Shown here piece after piece: positions 19,225 to 28,087 of a stretch of DNA of 64,000 nucleotides. The notes under the pieces are model-generated. The model saw only the letters and a list, made by a program, of their open reading frames with translations. It was not told the DNA's origin and made no database searches. The position numbers and the translations under genes were made by a program. This DNA is from Limnohabitans sp. Rim28. GTDB taxonomy: Bacteria > Pseudomonadota > Gammaproteobacteria > Burkholderiales > Burkholderiaceae_C. Every line of letters starts with the position of its first letter. Positions within the stretch are counted from its first letter, which is position 1. Where the stretch lies: the NCBI RefSeq assembly GCF_000293865.2, contig NZ_ALKN02000013.1, forward strand, positions 1 through 64,000. Reading direction: 5' to 3'.

Positions 19225-20406
19225 ATGATGCAAAGCTGGTGGCCCTTGTTGCTGACCCTGGTCATCCAGGCCATGGTGGCCATGGCCTTGCTGACTTTGC
19301 CGGTGATTGCACCGGTGGTGGCGCTAGACCTGCAAGTGTCTCCTGCGCTCGTAGGCTTGTATGTGTCGGTCACTTACGCCGGGGCCATGGTGGCCACCTT
19401 GATGGGCGGTGCCACAGTGGCGCGCATGGGCGCCATTCGGGTGAGCCAATGGGGACTTGTCCTTTGCGCTGTGGGTTTGGTCTTGTGCGCTGTGCCTTGG
19501 TTGCCGGCCATGGTTTTAGGCGCCGTGTTCATCGGCCTGGGTTATGGCCCCATTACCCCGGCCAGCTCGCACCTGTTGGCCCGCACCACGCCCAAGGCTC
19601 AAATGTCTTTGGTCTTTTCCATCAAACAAACTGGCGTCCCTTTGGGCAGCATGTTGGCAGGCGCGATCGTGCCCCCTTTGGCCTTGCTCATCGATTGGCA
19701 GCTGAGCATGTGGGTGGTGGCCGCACTGTGTTTGGCCTGTGCCGGGGTGTCGCAAAGCTTGCGGGCCGAGCTGGACAGCGACCGTCAAGCCGATCTGCGC
19801 ATTCGGTGGGGCAGTTTGATCGAGCCCATCCGCATGGTCTTGGCGCACCGAGCCTTGCTCACCATGGCCTCTTGCTCGTTCATGTTTTCCATGGTGCAGT
19901 TGTCGCTTACCACCTATTTGGTCACTTTTTTGCACGACGATTTGTCGTATGGCTTGGTAGCGGCCGGCTTGGCTTTGTCCGTGACCCAGCTGGGTGGCAT
20001 TGGTGGTCGTGTGGCCTGGGGTTATGTGGCCGACCGCTGGCTGGGGGCGCGGCGCATGTTGTTGCTCTTGGCCAGCATGATGGCTTTGTGCGCCTTGGGT
20101 TCGGCCTTTTTGGTCACCGACACCCCCCATGCCGTGGTGATCGCCTTGTTGGTTGGCTTCGGCGCTTCGGCCATTGGCTGGAATGGCGTGTATTTGGCCG
20201 AAGTGGCCCGCCGTGCGCCCCCAGGCATGGCCAGCATGGCCACCGGTGGCACCTTGGCTTTCACGTTTTTAGGCGTGGTGTTGGGGCCGCCCATGTTTGG
20301 GGCTTTGTCGGGTTTGTTTGGCACCTACCGCGCAGGTTTTGTGGGCCTCATGGTGATGGCCAGCGTCAGCGGCACGGTGCTTTACTGGAGTCAGCGGCCC
20401 CGTTGA
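19225..20406 (+). CDS. Major facilitator superfamily transporter
   Basis: 393 residues with about 12 hydrophobic segments, the usual MFS size. After helix 2 the loop GGATVARMGAIRVSQWG resembles the MFS motif A region, and the second half repeats it around GRVAWGYVADRWLGARR (~275). The frame can be extended 12 bases to a TTG, but GGGAGA sits just before the double ATG at 19225/19228, so translation starts at one of these. Last gene of the CMD-Bug-MFS group; export or uptake of an organic anion is possible, substrate unknown. Confidence 0.88.
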   Translation: MMQSWWPLLLTLVIQAMVAMALLTLPVIAPVVALDLQVSPALVGLYVSVTYAGAMVATLMGGATVARMGAIRVSQWGLVLCAVGLVLCAVPWLPAMVLGAVFIGLGYGPITPASSHLLARTTPKAQMSLVFSIKQTGVPLGSMLAGAIVPPLALLIDWQLSMWVVAALCLACAGVSQSLRAELDSDRQADLRIRWGSLIEPIRMVLAHRALLTMASCSFMFSMVQLSLTTYLVTFLHDDLSYGLVAAGLALSVTQLGGIGGRVAWGYVADRWLGARRMLLLLASMMALCALGSAFLVTDTPHAVVIALLVGFGASAIGWNGVYLAEVARRAPPGMASMATGGTLAFTFLGVVLGPPMFGALSGLFGTYRAGFVGLMVMASVSGTVLYWSQRPR

Positions 20407-20437
20407 GCTGTGTTTTGCCAGTTCACTTTTCAGTCGG

Positions 20438-21433
20438 TCAGCCCGCCAACAAGATCTGGTCGATCCACGATTGAATGGCAGGACCGTCCATGCCGTGGGC
20501 CAAGCCCAACAACATGACAATGCGCACCTTGTGCGGCGGCAAAGGACCGGCCGTCAAGATGCCATGCTGCGCATCGGCATACACACTGGCCCGCGTCACG
20601 CTGCCCGTGATGAAGCGGGCGCATCGTGCCACCAAAACACCTTGGGCCGGTAGCGATTGAATGAACGCGCGGTAGGCCGTGGGCGTGTTGGCGTTGCCCA
20701 AACCCGCATGCACAATGCCCTGCGCCCCAGCGGCCACAAAAGCGCGCAGGGCGGTCTCGTCCACGCCCGCATACGCCACCGCAATGTCCACACGAGGCCA
20801 TGTCGATGGTGTTTTCCACGCCACAGTGGGCGCACGGCCGGCGGCGCGAAACCATTGCACCGACTGGTCGGCCACTTCGCCCACCGCGCCGGCCAGTGGG
20901 CTGTCAAAAGCTTCCACACTGCTCACATGGCGTTTGGCCACCCACAGGCCCGAGTGGATGCGGCCGTTCATCACCACCAGCGTGCCGCGTCCCTGCGCAC
21001 CGGGGCAGGCGGCCACGCTGCAGGCGTCCAGCAGATTGGCCGGGCCATCGGCCGAATAAGCGGTGGCCGGGCGCATGGCCCCCACCACCACGATGGGTTT
21101 GTGCGTGTCCACGCTCAGGTGCAAAAAGGTGGCGGTTTCTTCGAGGGTGTCCGTGCCGTGTGTGACCACGATGCCGGCAACCTGCGGGTTGTGGACAGCT
21201 TGCATCACGGCGGCATGCAGATCGAGCCAGTGCTCCGGCCTGACGTCGTAACTGGCCAGCTGCAGGGGCTGTGAGACTTCGATGTCGTAGCGCTGGCGCA
21301 GTTCGGGCACGGTGTCAACGACAGCGGCCAGGCTCAGGCTGGCGGGTTTGTAGTCGGTGCTGACCGATGCAGCGCTGGCGGCGCCTGCGATGGTGCCGCC
21401 CGTACCGATCAGTGCCAATTGAAGTTTTGTCAT
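20438..21433 (-). CDS. L-asparaginase (type II-like)
   Basis: 331 residues. Hydrolyses L-asparagine (and often glutamine) to aspartate and ammonia. Both active-site triads are visible: Thr of IGTGGTIAG (residues 9-17) and VVTHGTDTLEETA (~88-100, catalytic Thr-Asp with the Lys further on in RPATAYSADGPANL). No obvious signal peptide, so probably cytoplasmic. It is encoded 3 bases after the stop of the hydratase-like gene on the same strand, hence one transcript; why these two enzymes are paired is unclear. Confidence 0.9.
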   Translation of the reverse strand: MTKLQLALIGTGGTIAGAASAASVSTDYKPASLSLAAVVDTVPELRQRYDIEVSQPLQLASYDVRPEHWLDLHAAVMQAVHNPQVAGIVVTHGTDTLEETATFLHLSVDTHKPIVVVGAMRPATAYSADGPANLLDACSVAACPGAQGRGTLVVMNGRIHSGLWVAKRHVSSVEAFDSPLAGAVGEVADQSVQWFRAAGRAPTVAWKTPSTWPRVDIAVAYAGVDETALRAFVAAGAQGIVHAGLGNANTPTAYRAFIQSLPAQGVLVARCARFITGSVTRASVYADAQHGILTAGPLPPHKVRIVMLLGLAHGMDGPAIQSWIDQILLAG

Positions 21434-21436
21434 GGT

Positions 21437-22258
21437 TCACATCTCCGAAAAAATCATGTGCACACTGCCCAGATCGCCGAAATCTGCGCTGGCGCTGTCG
21501 CCCGGTTGCAGTTCCAAGGGCACCATGCAGGTGCCCGTGGTCACCACATGGCCCTTTTGCAGCGTGATGCCCAAGGCAGACAGTTGGTTGGCCAGCCAGG
21601 TCAGGGCGATGCGCGGGTCGCCCAGCACGTTGCCGCCTGTCCCGTCACGGTTGAACTTCAGTTGCTTGCCGTGTTGGACCTGGGCCTGCACCGGGTAAGT
21701 GCTCAAGTCCAGTTCGCGCCACACACCGGGCGCGGCCGGGCCCAGCACAAAGTGGCGGGCACAGGCGTTGTCGGCCAGCAGCTGAGCCTCTCCCGCGGCC
21801 GTGAAAGGGTCCATCCGAGAGTCGGGCACCTCCAGCGCCGGGTGCAAGCTGGCCACGGCGGCCATGACTTGCTGTTGGGTATAGGGGTCAGCTTGCGGCG
21901 GCAGGTCTCGTGCCATCACAAAGGCAAACTCCGGCTCGGCCACGCGCATGCGGTTACCCGCAGAAGGGACGATGGCGCCACTTTCAAACACCTGGCCCGA
22001 CAACAATCGCCCAGCCATGGGGCCGCTCACGTTGATGTGCGCTTGGCCGTTGGTGCTGGTGGCGGCAATTTTCCAGCCGACCACTTGGCGACCCGACACT
22101 GCGGGCAGTTGGGCTTGTGCGGCATAGCCTTGCGCGGCCGAGACAGGGCGACAGGATTCGGGCAAACCGCGCAGCACTTGGCCTGATTGCCATTGGGCCC
22201 AGATCAGGCGGGCAGACTCAGTCGCGTTGGCGCTGGGCAAAGAGTTGTGATCGTTCAT
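21437..22258 (-). CDS. 2-keto-4-pentenoate hydratase/oxalocrotonate decarboxylase family protein
   Basis: 273 residues of the fumarylacetoacetase-like fold as in MhpD/DmpE/DmpH. GWKIAAT (~63) and PEFAFVMARDLPP (~108-120), with a metal-binding Glu, are conserved family segments; DGTGGNVLGDPRIALTWLANQL (~205) is the C-terminal signature of MhpD-type hydratases. These enzymes hydrate 2-hydroxypentadienoate or decarboxylate 2-oxo-hex-3-enedioate in meta-cleavage pathways, but no dioxygenase is nearby. First gene of a two-gene transcript with the asparaginase. Exact reaction unknown. Confidence 0.82.
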   Translation of the reverse strand: MNDHNSLPSANATESARLIWAQWQSGQVLRGLPESCRPVSAAQGYAAQAQLPAVSGRQVVGWKIAATSTNGQAHINVSGPMAGRLLSGQVFESGAIVPSAGNRMRVAEPEFAFVMARDLPPQADPYTQQQVMAAVASLHPALEVPDSRMDPFTAAGEAQLLADNACARHFVLGPAAPGVWRELDLSTYPVQAQVQHGKQLKFNRDGTGGNVLGDPRIALTWLANQLSALGITLQKGHVVTTGTCMVPLELQPGDSASADFGDLGSVHMIFSEM

Positions 22259-22304
22259 GGCGTCATTGTCAGCGCATCTGCCGCGTTCGGCTCAGGATTG
22301 TGTG

Positions 22305-22310
22305 TATAAT
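22305..22310 (+). promoter_or_regulatory. -10 element of the tRNA gene
   Basis: A perfect TATAAT lies 33 bases before the mature tRNA 5' end. The -35 region around 22282-22287 is poor (CGCGTT), so only the -10 is well supported. Confidence 0.55.
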
Positions 22311-22342
22311 TTCGGGCTTGATGGCCACGGCCAACAATGTCG

Positions 22343-22419
22343 GGTGATATAGCTCAGTTGGTTAGAGCGCAGCATTCATAATGCTGATGTCGGTGGTTCA
22401 AATCCACCTATCACCACCA
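22343..22419 (+). tRNA. tRNA-Met (CAU), elongator type
   Basis: 77 bases fold into a full cloverleaf: acceptor GGTGATA/TATCACC with A discriminator and encoded CCA, D stem GCTC/GAGC, anticodon stem CAGCA/TGCTG with loop TTCATAA (anticodon CAT at 22377-22379), T stem GGTGG/CCACC with loop TTCAAAT. The first base pair is G-C and the anticodon stem lacks three G-C pairs, so it is not the initiator. A lysidine-modified tRNA-Ile(CAU) cannot be fully excluded by eye, but elongator Met fits better. Confidence 0.93.
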
Positions 22420-22425
22420 AATGTC

Positions 22426-22457
22426 AAAGCCCGCACTTTCACGAGTGCGGGCTTTTT
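22426..22457 (+). terminator. Strong intrinsic terminator after the tRNA
   Basis: AAAGCCCGCACT, loop TTCACG, AGTGCGGGCTTT followed by TT: a perfect 12-bp stem beginning 7 bases after the tRNA CCA. Confidence 0.95.
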
Positions 22458-22516
22458 GGTTTGTCGCACAAGCCCCTCGCCCTGCCAAACCTTCCCCTCT
22501 GCGTTAAGGTCAATGC

Positions 22517-25147
22517 ATGAACAAGCAATCTTGGACGCATGGTTTGAAGTTAGGCGCACGTCAGCTGTGGCGAGACCTGCGGGCGGGCGAGTTGCGCCTG
22601 CTGATGCTGTCGGTGGCTTTGGCCGTGTCGGCTTTGACGGCTGTGGGGTTTTTGGCCGACCGCATGCAGTCGGGTCTGTGGCGCGATGCCCGGCAGCTTT
22701 TGGGTGGCGATGCGGTGGTGGTGAGTGACCAGCGCACGCCTGAAGCCTTTGTGCGCCAAGCCCAAGCAGTGGGCTTGCAAACCAACACCAATGTGAGCTT
22801 CCCCACCATGGCGCGGGCCATGAATACCCTGGACGCCAGCAGCCCCGCTGCATCTTCTGCTGCAACGGCCACGAATTCCTCGACTGCCTCGACTGCCTCG
22901 ACTGCCTCGACTGCCTCGACTGCCTCGACTGCCTCGAATGCCTCGCCACCTGCCACTCGTTTGGTAGCCCTCAAAGCGGTGGAGGCCGGCTACCCCTTGC
23001 GTGGGCGCTTGGAAATCGCAGGTCAACCTGCCGCCACCATCCCCCGAGCGGGCGAGGTCTGGGTCGATGCGGCTTTGTTAGAGGCGCTGGATGTGCAGCT
23101 TGGGCAGATGTTGGGCCTGGGCGAGCGCAAGCTGCGCATTGCCGCCACCATCACCCGCGAGCCCGACCGCGGAGCGGGGTTCATGGCTTTTGCGCCCCGG
23201 GTCATGATGAACCAAGCCGATCTGGCCTCGACCGGTTTGGTGCAACCGGCCAGCCGAGTGAGCTGGCGCATGGCGGTGGCGGGCAGTGATGCGGCCGTAG
23301 GCCAGTTTTTGCCTTGGGCGCGCGCAGAGGTCGACAAGCCCGAGGTGCGTGGCGTCAAAGTCGAATCGCTTGAAAGCGGTCGCCCTGAAATGCGCCAAAC
23401 CTTGGACCGTGCCTCGCAGTTTTTGAATTTGGTGGCGCTGTTGGCGGCCTTGTTGTGTGCTGTGGCCGTGGCTTTGGCAGCGCGCAGTTTTGCCGAGCGC
23501 CAACTCGATGCCTGCGCTTTGCTGAGGGTTTTGGGCCAAAGCCAGCGCACACTCACTTTGAGTTATGGCCTGGAGTTTTTGGGCGCGGGCTTGGTGGCCA
23601 GCGTCTTGGGGGTGCTGGCCGGTTATGGCGTGCACCTCGGATTTGTGGTTTTGCTGGCCGGCTTGGTGGAGGCCAACTTGCCCAGCGCCAGTTGGCAGCC
23701 CGCCCTGATGGGTTTGGCCATGGGTCTGACATTGCTCGTGGCCTTTGGTTTGCCACCGGTGTTGCAGTTGGCCAAGGTGCCGCCGCTGCGCGTGATCCGG
23801 CGCGATTTGGGCCATGTGCAGGTGCGCTCAGGTTTGGTGTTGGCCATGGGTTTGTTGGGCTTTGCTTTGACCTTGCTCATGGTCAGCCGCAATTTGACTT
23901 TGGGCTTGATCACGGTGGGCGGCTTTGCGCTGGCGTTGGTGGTGTTTGCCGCGCTGGCCGCCGGCGCTTTGTGGGTGCTTCGCCGCTCGGTGCCCGACGA
24001 ATCCGCCCCTCGTTGGCTGCGCCTGGCCACGCGCCAAGTGGCGGCGCGGCCCGTGTTTGCGGTGGTGCAAGTCAGCGCCTTGTCGGTCGGTTTGCTGGCG
24101 CTGGCTTTGTTGGTCTTGCTGCGCACCGACCTGATTGCCAGTTGGCGCCAAGCCACGCCGGTGAACGCGCCCGACCGGTTTGTCATCAATGTGCAGCCCG
24201 AGCAGGCCGAGCCATTTTTGGCGCACTTGAAAAATGCCGGCGTCCAGAATCCCGACTGGTTCCCCATGATCCGTGGCCGTTTGGTGGCCATCAACGGCCG
24301 CGTTTTGGGGCCGGATGATTTGGAAGCCGATCGTGGCAAGCGGTTTCTGGACCGCGAGATCAACCTCTCGCACAGCGCAGAGTTGCCCGCGCACAACCCT
24401 TTGGTGGCCGGCCGCTGGCAAGCCGAAGAAACACATGGTGTGAGCGTGGAAGAGGGCATCGCCAAAGCGCTGGGGGTCAAGCTCGGCGATCTTTTGGGTT
24501 TTGACATCGCCGGGCAAGCGCACGAGGCCCGCGTGACCTCCTTGCGCAAAGTGGACTGGGGCTCCATGCGGGCCAATTTCTTCATGCTGTTCCCCGTCTC
24601 CAGCATGCCGGATTTGCCCATGACTTACATGGCCGCTTTCCAGTCTCCCCAAGGCGTGCCCCATTTTGAAAACGCCATGGTCAACGAGTTCCCCAACATC
24701 ACCAGTGTGGACATGCGCAGCACGTTGGCGCAGGTTCAGCGGGTGATGGACCAGGTCATCCGCGCGGTGGAGTTTTTGTTTGCCTTCACTTTGGCTGCAG
24801 GCCTCATGGTGCTCTTGGCCGCCGTGGGTGCCAGCCGCCAAGCGCGTGAGCGCGAGTACGCCATCATGCGGGCGCTGGGCGCTGGACGCAGCTTGTTGGC
24901 CCAGGTGCAGCGCACCGAGCTTTTGGGCATTGGCTGGTTGGCGGGCTTCATGGCCAGTGCCATGGCGTTGGTCGTGGGCTGGGCCTTGGCGCGTTACGCG
25001 TTTGAGTTCCCTTGGCAGGCGCCTTTGTGGGTTCCGCTGCTGGGCGGCCTGGTGGGTGCCTTGCTGGCTTGGGGTGCGGGTAGCCTGAGCCTGGCTGGGG
25101 TCTTGCGTCAGCCCGTGGTTCAGACATTGCGCCAATCGGCGCAGTGA
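22517..25147 (+). CDS. FtsX-type ABC transporter permease (YbbP-like)
   Basis: 876 residues with two FtsX blocks: an N-terminal helix, a large periplasmic domain, four-helix groups near 290-400 and 400-550, a second periplasmic domain and a final helix group near 740-870. The architecture matches YbbP-like permeases of the lipoprotein/lipid-handling ABC type, which work with a separate ATPase (YbbA); none is adjacent here. In the first periplasmic domain, residues ~121-143 are a Ser-Thr-Ala repeat encoded by a 9-bp tandem repeat (22878-22945). Start ATG 22517 follows a terminator, so the gene has its own promoter. Confidence 0.88.
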   Translation: MNKQSWTHGLKLGARQLWRDLRAGELRLLMLSVALAVSALTAVGFLADRMQSGLWRDARQLLGGDAVVVSDQRTPEAFVRQAQAVGLQTNTNVSFPTMARAMNTLDASSPAASSAATATNSSTASTASTASTASTASTASNASPPATRLVALKAVEAGYPLRGRLEIAGQPAATIPRAGEVWVDAALLEALDVQLGQMLGLGERKLRIAATITREPDRGAGFMAFAPRVMMNQADLASTGLVQPASRVSWRMAVAGSDAAVGQFLPWARAEVDKPEVRGVKVESLESGRPEMRQTLDRASQFLNLVALLAALLCAVAVALAARSFAERQLDACALLRVLGQSQRTLTLSYGLEFLGAGLVASVLGVLAGYGVHLGFVVLLAGLVEANLPSASWQPALMGLAMGLTLLVAFGLPPVLQLAKVPPLRVIRRDLGHVQVRSGLVLAMGLLGFALTLLMVSRNLTLGLITVGGFALALVVFAALAAGALWVLRRSVPDESAPRWLRLATRQVAARPVFAVVQVSALSVGLLALALLVLLRTDLIASWRQATPVNAPDRFVINVQPEQAEPFLAHLKNAGVQNPDWFPMIRGRLVAINGRVLGPDDLEADRGKRFLDREINLSHSAELPAHNPLVAGRWQAEETHGVSVEEGIAKALGVKLGDLLGFDIAGQAHEARVTSLRKVDWGSMRANFFMLFPVSSMPDLPMTYMAAFQSPQGVPHFENAMVNEFPNITSVDMRSTLAQVQRVMDQVIRAVEFLFAFTLAAGLMVLLAAVGASRQAREREYAIMRALGAGRSLLAQVQRTELLGIGWLAGFMASAMALVVGWALARYAFEFPWQAPLWVPLLGGLVGALLAWGAGSLSLAGVLRQPVVQTLRQSAQ
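22878..22945 (+). repeat. 9-bp in-frame minisatellite in the permease gene
   Basis: Six exact head-to-tail copies of CCTCGACTG (22878-22931), a seventh with one change (CCTCGAATG) and a partial eighth. The unit is a multiple of three, so copy changes alter the Ser-Thr-Ala linker length without breaking the frame. Confidence 0.97.
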
Positions 25148-25192
25148 TACCGTTGGTTCTAGGCCCTTTTCAACACTGCACAATCGCGCCTC

Positions 25193-25597
25193 ATGACCCT
25201 TGAAGAAAAACCCCCGTTTGACACCCCATTTGCCTGGATCGGTGGCGAAGGGGTTGTGCGCGCTTTGGCCGACCGCTTTTATGACCTGATGGACATGGAG
25301 CCCGGCTTCAAAGCGCTGCGCGACGCCCATGGCAGCAGTTTGGATGGCGCCCGCGACAAACTGTTTTGGTTTTTGTGTGGCTGGCTGGGTGGCCCAGAGC
25401 ATTACACCGAGCGTTTTGGTCACCCGCGTTTGCGGATGCGCCACATGCCGTTTTCGATCGGGGTGTTAGAACGTGACCAGTGGCTCGCCTGCATGGACCA
25501 AGCCATGACGGAGCTGAACGTGGATGCTGTGCTGCGTGAGCGCTTGAACGCCAGCTTTTTCAAAACCGCCGACTGGATGCGCAACCGTGGCGCTTGA
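25193..25597 (+). CDS. Group II truncated haemoglobin
   Basis: 134 residues, the usual length of TrHbO-type globins, which bind oxygen or nitric oxide and are linked to oxidative and nitrosative stress. Landmarks: FYDLMDMEPGFKALRDAH (B/C region with Tyr-Asp), KLFWFLCGWLGGP (E helix and Gly motif with the distal Trp) and LRMRHMPFSIG with the proximal His of the F helix. It lies 45 bases after the permease gene and 61 before the Smr gene, all on one strand. No partner oxidoreductase is visible. Confidence 0.93.
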   Translation: MTLEEKPPFDTPFAWIGGEGVVRALADRFYDLMDMEPGFKALRDAHGSSLDGARDKLFWFLCGWLGGPEHYTERFGHPRLRMRHMPFSIGVLERDQWLACMDQAMTELNVDAVLRERLNASFFKTADWMRNRGA

Positions 25598-25658
25598 TGC
25601 GCCCGGGGCGTGAGCGCACTTGAGCCCAGACCCTGAATGCCCAGCCCGGAGCCCTTTT

Positions 25659-26297
25659 GTGAAAATCAATGCGCTGCAAGACCTGAAAAAAGTTCGGCAA
25701 AAACTGGCCGAGGCAAAAGCGCAGGCGCAAGCTTTGGCCGCAGCACAGGCGTTGGCGGCCAAACAGCGCGAGGCAGAAAGCAATTTGTTTGTGCGGGCCG
25801 TGGGTGCGGTGCAACGTTTGCCCGACCATGACCAAGTCAGCCTGCTAGGACCCAGCCCAGCGCCCATTGCGCACCAACGCCAACTGGACAACGAAGCGGT
25901 GCTGCGCGACTGCCTGAGCGACGAGTTCGACGCCAGCACCTTGCTCGACACCGATGACGCCCTGAGCTTTCGCCGCCCGGGCATTGGCCGTGATGTGATC
26001 CACAAGTTGCGCAAGGGCGATTGGTCGATTCAGCGCGAGATCGACCTGCATGGTTTGCGCAGCGATGAAGCGCGCATGGCCCTGGCCGAGTTCATACGCC
26101 AAGCACACCGGCAAGGTTTGCGCTGTTTGCGTGTGGTGCATGGCAAGGGCTTGGGCTCACCCGGCAAAACCCCGGTGCTCAAGTCCAAGGTGCACAGCTG
26201 GTTGGTACAAAAAAACCAAGTCATGGCCTTCGTTCAGGCCAAGCCCGCCGAAGGTGGGGCGGGTGCGTTGGTGGTGCTGCTCAAGTCAGGTGCTTGA
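25659..26297 (+). CDS. Smr/MutS2-domain protein (possible endonuclease)
   Basis: 212 residues from GTG 25659, which has GGAG 7 bases upstream; the frame extends to a TTG at 25620 without a site, so the GTG is preferred. Residues ~5-50 are an Ala/Lys/Gln-rich helix. The C-terminal Smr domain begins at REIDLHGLRSDEARM (~127), has the LRVVHGKGLGSPGKTPVLKS loop (~160) and ends GAGALVVLLK. Smr domains nick or bind branched DNA or cleave mRNA in ribosome rescue (SmrB-like). It converges on the M61 peptidase gene with 17 bases between. Confidence 0.88.
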   Translation: MKINALQDLKKVRQKLAEAKAQAQALAAAQALAAKQREAESNLFVRAVGAVQRLPDHDQVSLLGPSPAPIAHQRQLDNEAVLRDCLSDEFDASTLLDTDDALSFRRPGIGRDVIHKLRKGDWSIQREIDLHGLRSDEARMALAEFIRQAHRQGLRCLRVVHGKGLGSPGKTPVLKSKVHSWLVQKNQVMAFVQAKPAEGGAGALVVLLKSGA

Positions 26298-26314
26298 AGC
26301 GCCCTCGGCCGATC

Positions 26315-28087
26315 TCATGGGCCGGGCCACTGGCCTGACGCGCGGGAGGTGGGTGCCTTCAAGCACCATTGGCTCAAGAGGGCCGGGATCGTGAGGCGCA
26401 AGCGCAGCAGGCGTTTGTCGCGTGCAACCCAGGCCGTCAAAACGCGCTCCTGGCCCATCAAGGCCGGTAGCTCGTCCAGTTTGCTCAGGCGCCAACTGCC
26501 GCCCTGGCCTTTGGTTCCCACGTCAAGACCCAACCATTCGTCGCCAGCGGCCATACCGGCCGTTTCGGCCGCGCTGCCGCGCAACACTGCTTTGACCTGC
26601 ACACTGCCTGCACCTTCAGCCACCCGCAGGCCCAGCCGCTGCGCCATGGGCGATGCCTCGTCGTCCATTTGGATGTCATGCGCTTCAAGCAACTCGCGCA
26701 GCGGCAGTTCTTGTGTGCCATGCACCCAGGCCCGAATTTCTGCTTGCCAGCTGCGGTCAGTGCGGGCGTGCAATTCGTCGAGCAAATCTTGCTCACGCAT
26801 GGGGCCTGCCTTGCAACGTTGCCACAGGCCGCGCATCACGGTGTCGAGCGTGATGCTGTCGTTTTTGAATTCACGGCGCAGCTTCAAATCGAGACACAAC
26901 GCCACCAGCGAGCCCTTGGTGTAATAGCTCACCGTGGCGTTGGGCGTGTTTTCGTCTTGGCGGTAGTACTTCACCCACGCATCAAAGCTGGCCTGCGCCA
27001 CGCTTTGCACATGGCGACCTGGCGTTTGCTGCACCTGTGCAATGGTTTTGCCCAGCAACTGGAGGTAGGTGGTGTCGTCAATCAGACCTGCGCGGCGCAG
27101 CAGGATGTCGTCGTAATAACTGGTGAAGCCCTCAAAGAACCACAGCAGTTGCGTGAAGTTTTCTTGGCTGTAGTCATAGCGTGCAAAAGCATCGGGGCGC
27201 AGTTGCTTGACGTTCCAAGTGTGGAAGTACTCGTGGCTGATCAAACCCAGCAAGGTGGTGTAACCCTCGCTGTTTTTGGGGCCGTTGGGGCGCGGCAAGT
27301 CACTGCGCTTGCAGATCAGGGCAGTGCTGTTGCGGTGCTCCAGTCCGCCATAGCCGTCGTGCACGGCGTTCAGCATGAACAGGTAGTTTTTATGCGGTGT
27401 CTTTTTCCCCGCGGCCTTGCCCGGACCGTGCCAAAAACGAATCGCCGCTTCGCAGATTTTTTGGGTGTTTGCCAGCAAGCGCTCACCGTCGAAAGAGGGC
27501 AGGGCGCCAGCCACCACAAAGCGGTGCGGCACGCCGCAGGCCACAAAGCTGCCGCTCCAAAATGCGCCCAGCTCAACCGGACAGTCCACCAGCTCGTCGT
27601 AGTTTTGGGCCTGGTAAAGGCCAAAGCCTTTTTTATCCGTTTTGACCGGTGCCAAGCCCGTGGCGGCTTGCCAATCGGGTTGGCTTTTGACGGCGATCAG
27701 TTGCAACTGGTGCGGTGCATCTTCTTGGCCATGCACGCGCAGGCACACACTGGTGCCATTGAAAAATCCGCGCTGGCTGTCCAGCCAAGCGGTGCGCACC
27801 GAGTTGTCAAAGGCATACACCTCGTAACTCAGTACCAATGGCTGGCCTGGCTTGCATGCGATGTCCCAGGTGCATTTGTCACGCTGGTGGATGGCGGCGG
27901 TGCGACGGCCTTGTTGGGCGGTGAGGTTTTGCAGATTTTTAGAAAACTCACGCACCAAATAACTGCCCGGAATCCACACCGGCAGCGACACGGTTTGGAT
28001 GGCCTGTGGCTTGGCGATCGTCAAGGTGATGCGGAACAGATGCGCATTCAGATTGGCGGCTTCAACGCTGTAGAGGAGGTCTGTCAT
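26315..28087 (-). CDS. M61-family glycyl aminopeptidase-like protease with PDZ domain
   Basis: 590 residues from the ATG at 28087, chosen because it overlaps the stop of the DUF3429 gene as ATGA; a longer frame to 28354 lies inside that gene. N-terminal beta-domain, then the zinc metallopeptidase domain with LISHEYFHTWNVKQLRP (HExxH, ~277) and the downstream Glu in LWFFEGFTSYYDD (~305), and a C-terminal PDZ-like region (~490-560). No signal peptide is seen. M61 enzymes release N-terminal residues or act in peptide turnover. Third gene of a dsbC-DUF3429-M61 unit with start/stop overlaps throughout. Confidence 0.9.
   Translation of the reverse strand: MTDLLYSVEAANLNAHLFRITLTIAKPQAIQTVSLPVWIPGSYLVREFSKNLQNLTAQQGRRTAAIHQRDKCTWDIACKPGQPLVLSYEVYAFDNSVRTAWLDSQRGFFNGTSVCLRVHGQEDAPHQLQLIAVKSQPDWQAATGLAPVKTDKKGFGLYQAQNYDELVDCPVELGAFWSGSFVACGVPHRFVVAGALPSFDGERLLANTQKICEAAIRFWHGPGKAAGKKTPHKNYLFMLNAVHDGYGGLEHRNSTALICKRSDLPRPNGPKNSEGYTTLLGLISHEYFHTWNVKQLRPDAFARYDYSQENFTQLLWFFEGFTSYYDDILLRRAGLIDDTTYLQLLGKTIAQVQQTPGRHVQSVAQASFDAWVKYYRQDENTPNATVSYYTKGSLVALCLDLKLRREFKNDSITLDTVMRGLWQRCKAGPMREQDLLDELHARTDRSWQAEIRAWVHGTQELPLRELLEAHDIQMDDEASPMAQRLGLRVAEGAGSVQVKAVLRGSAAETAGMAAGDEWLGLDVGTKGQGGSWRLSKLDELPALMGQERVLTAWVARDKRLLRLRLTIPALLSQWCLKAPTSRASGQWPGP

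Noticed and set aside
22343-22419. Initiator tRNA-fMet
   Set aside because: First base pair is G-C and the anticodon stem lacks the three G-C pairs of initiators.
22878-22945. Repeat array that could be mistaken for a CRISPR
   Set aside because: Units are 9 bases, have no spacers and stay in frame in a coding sequence; it is a minisatellite.
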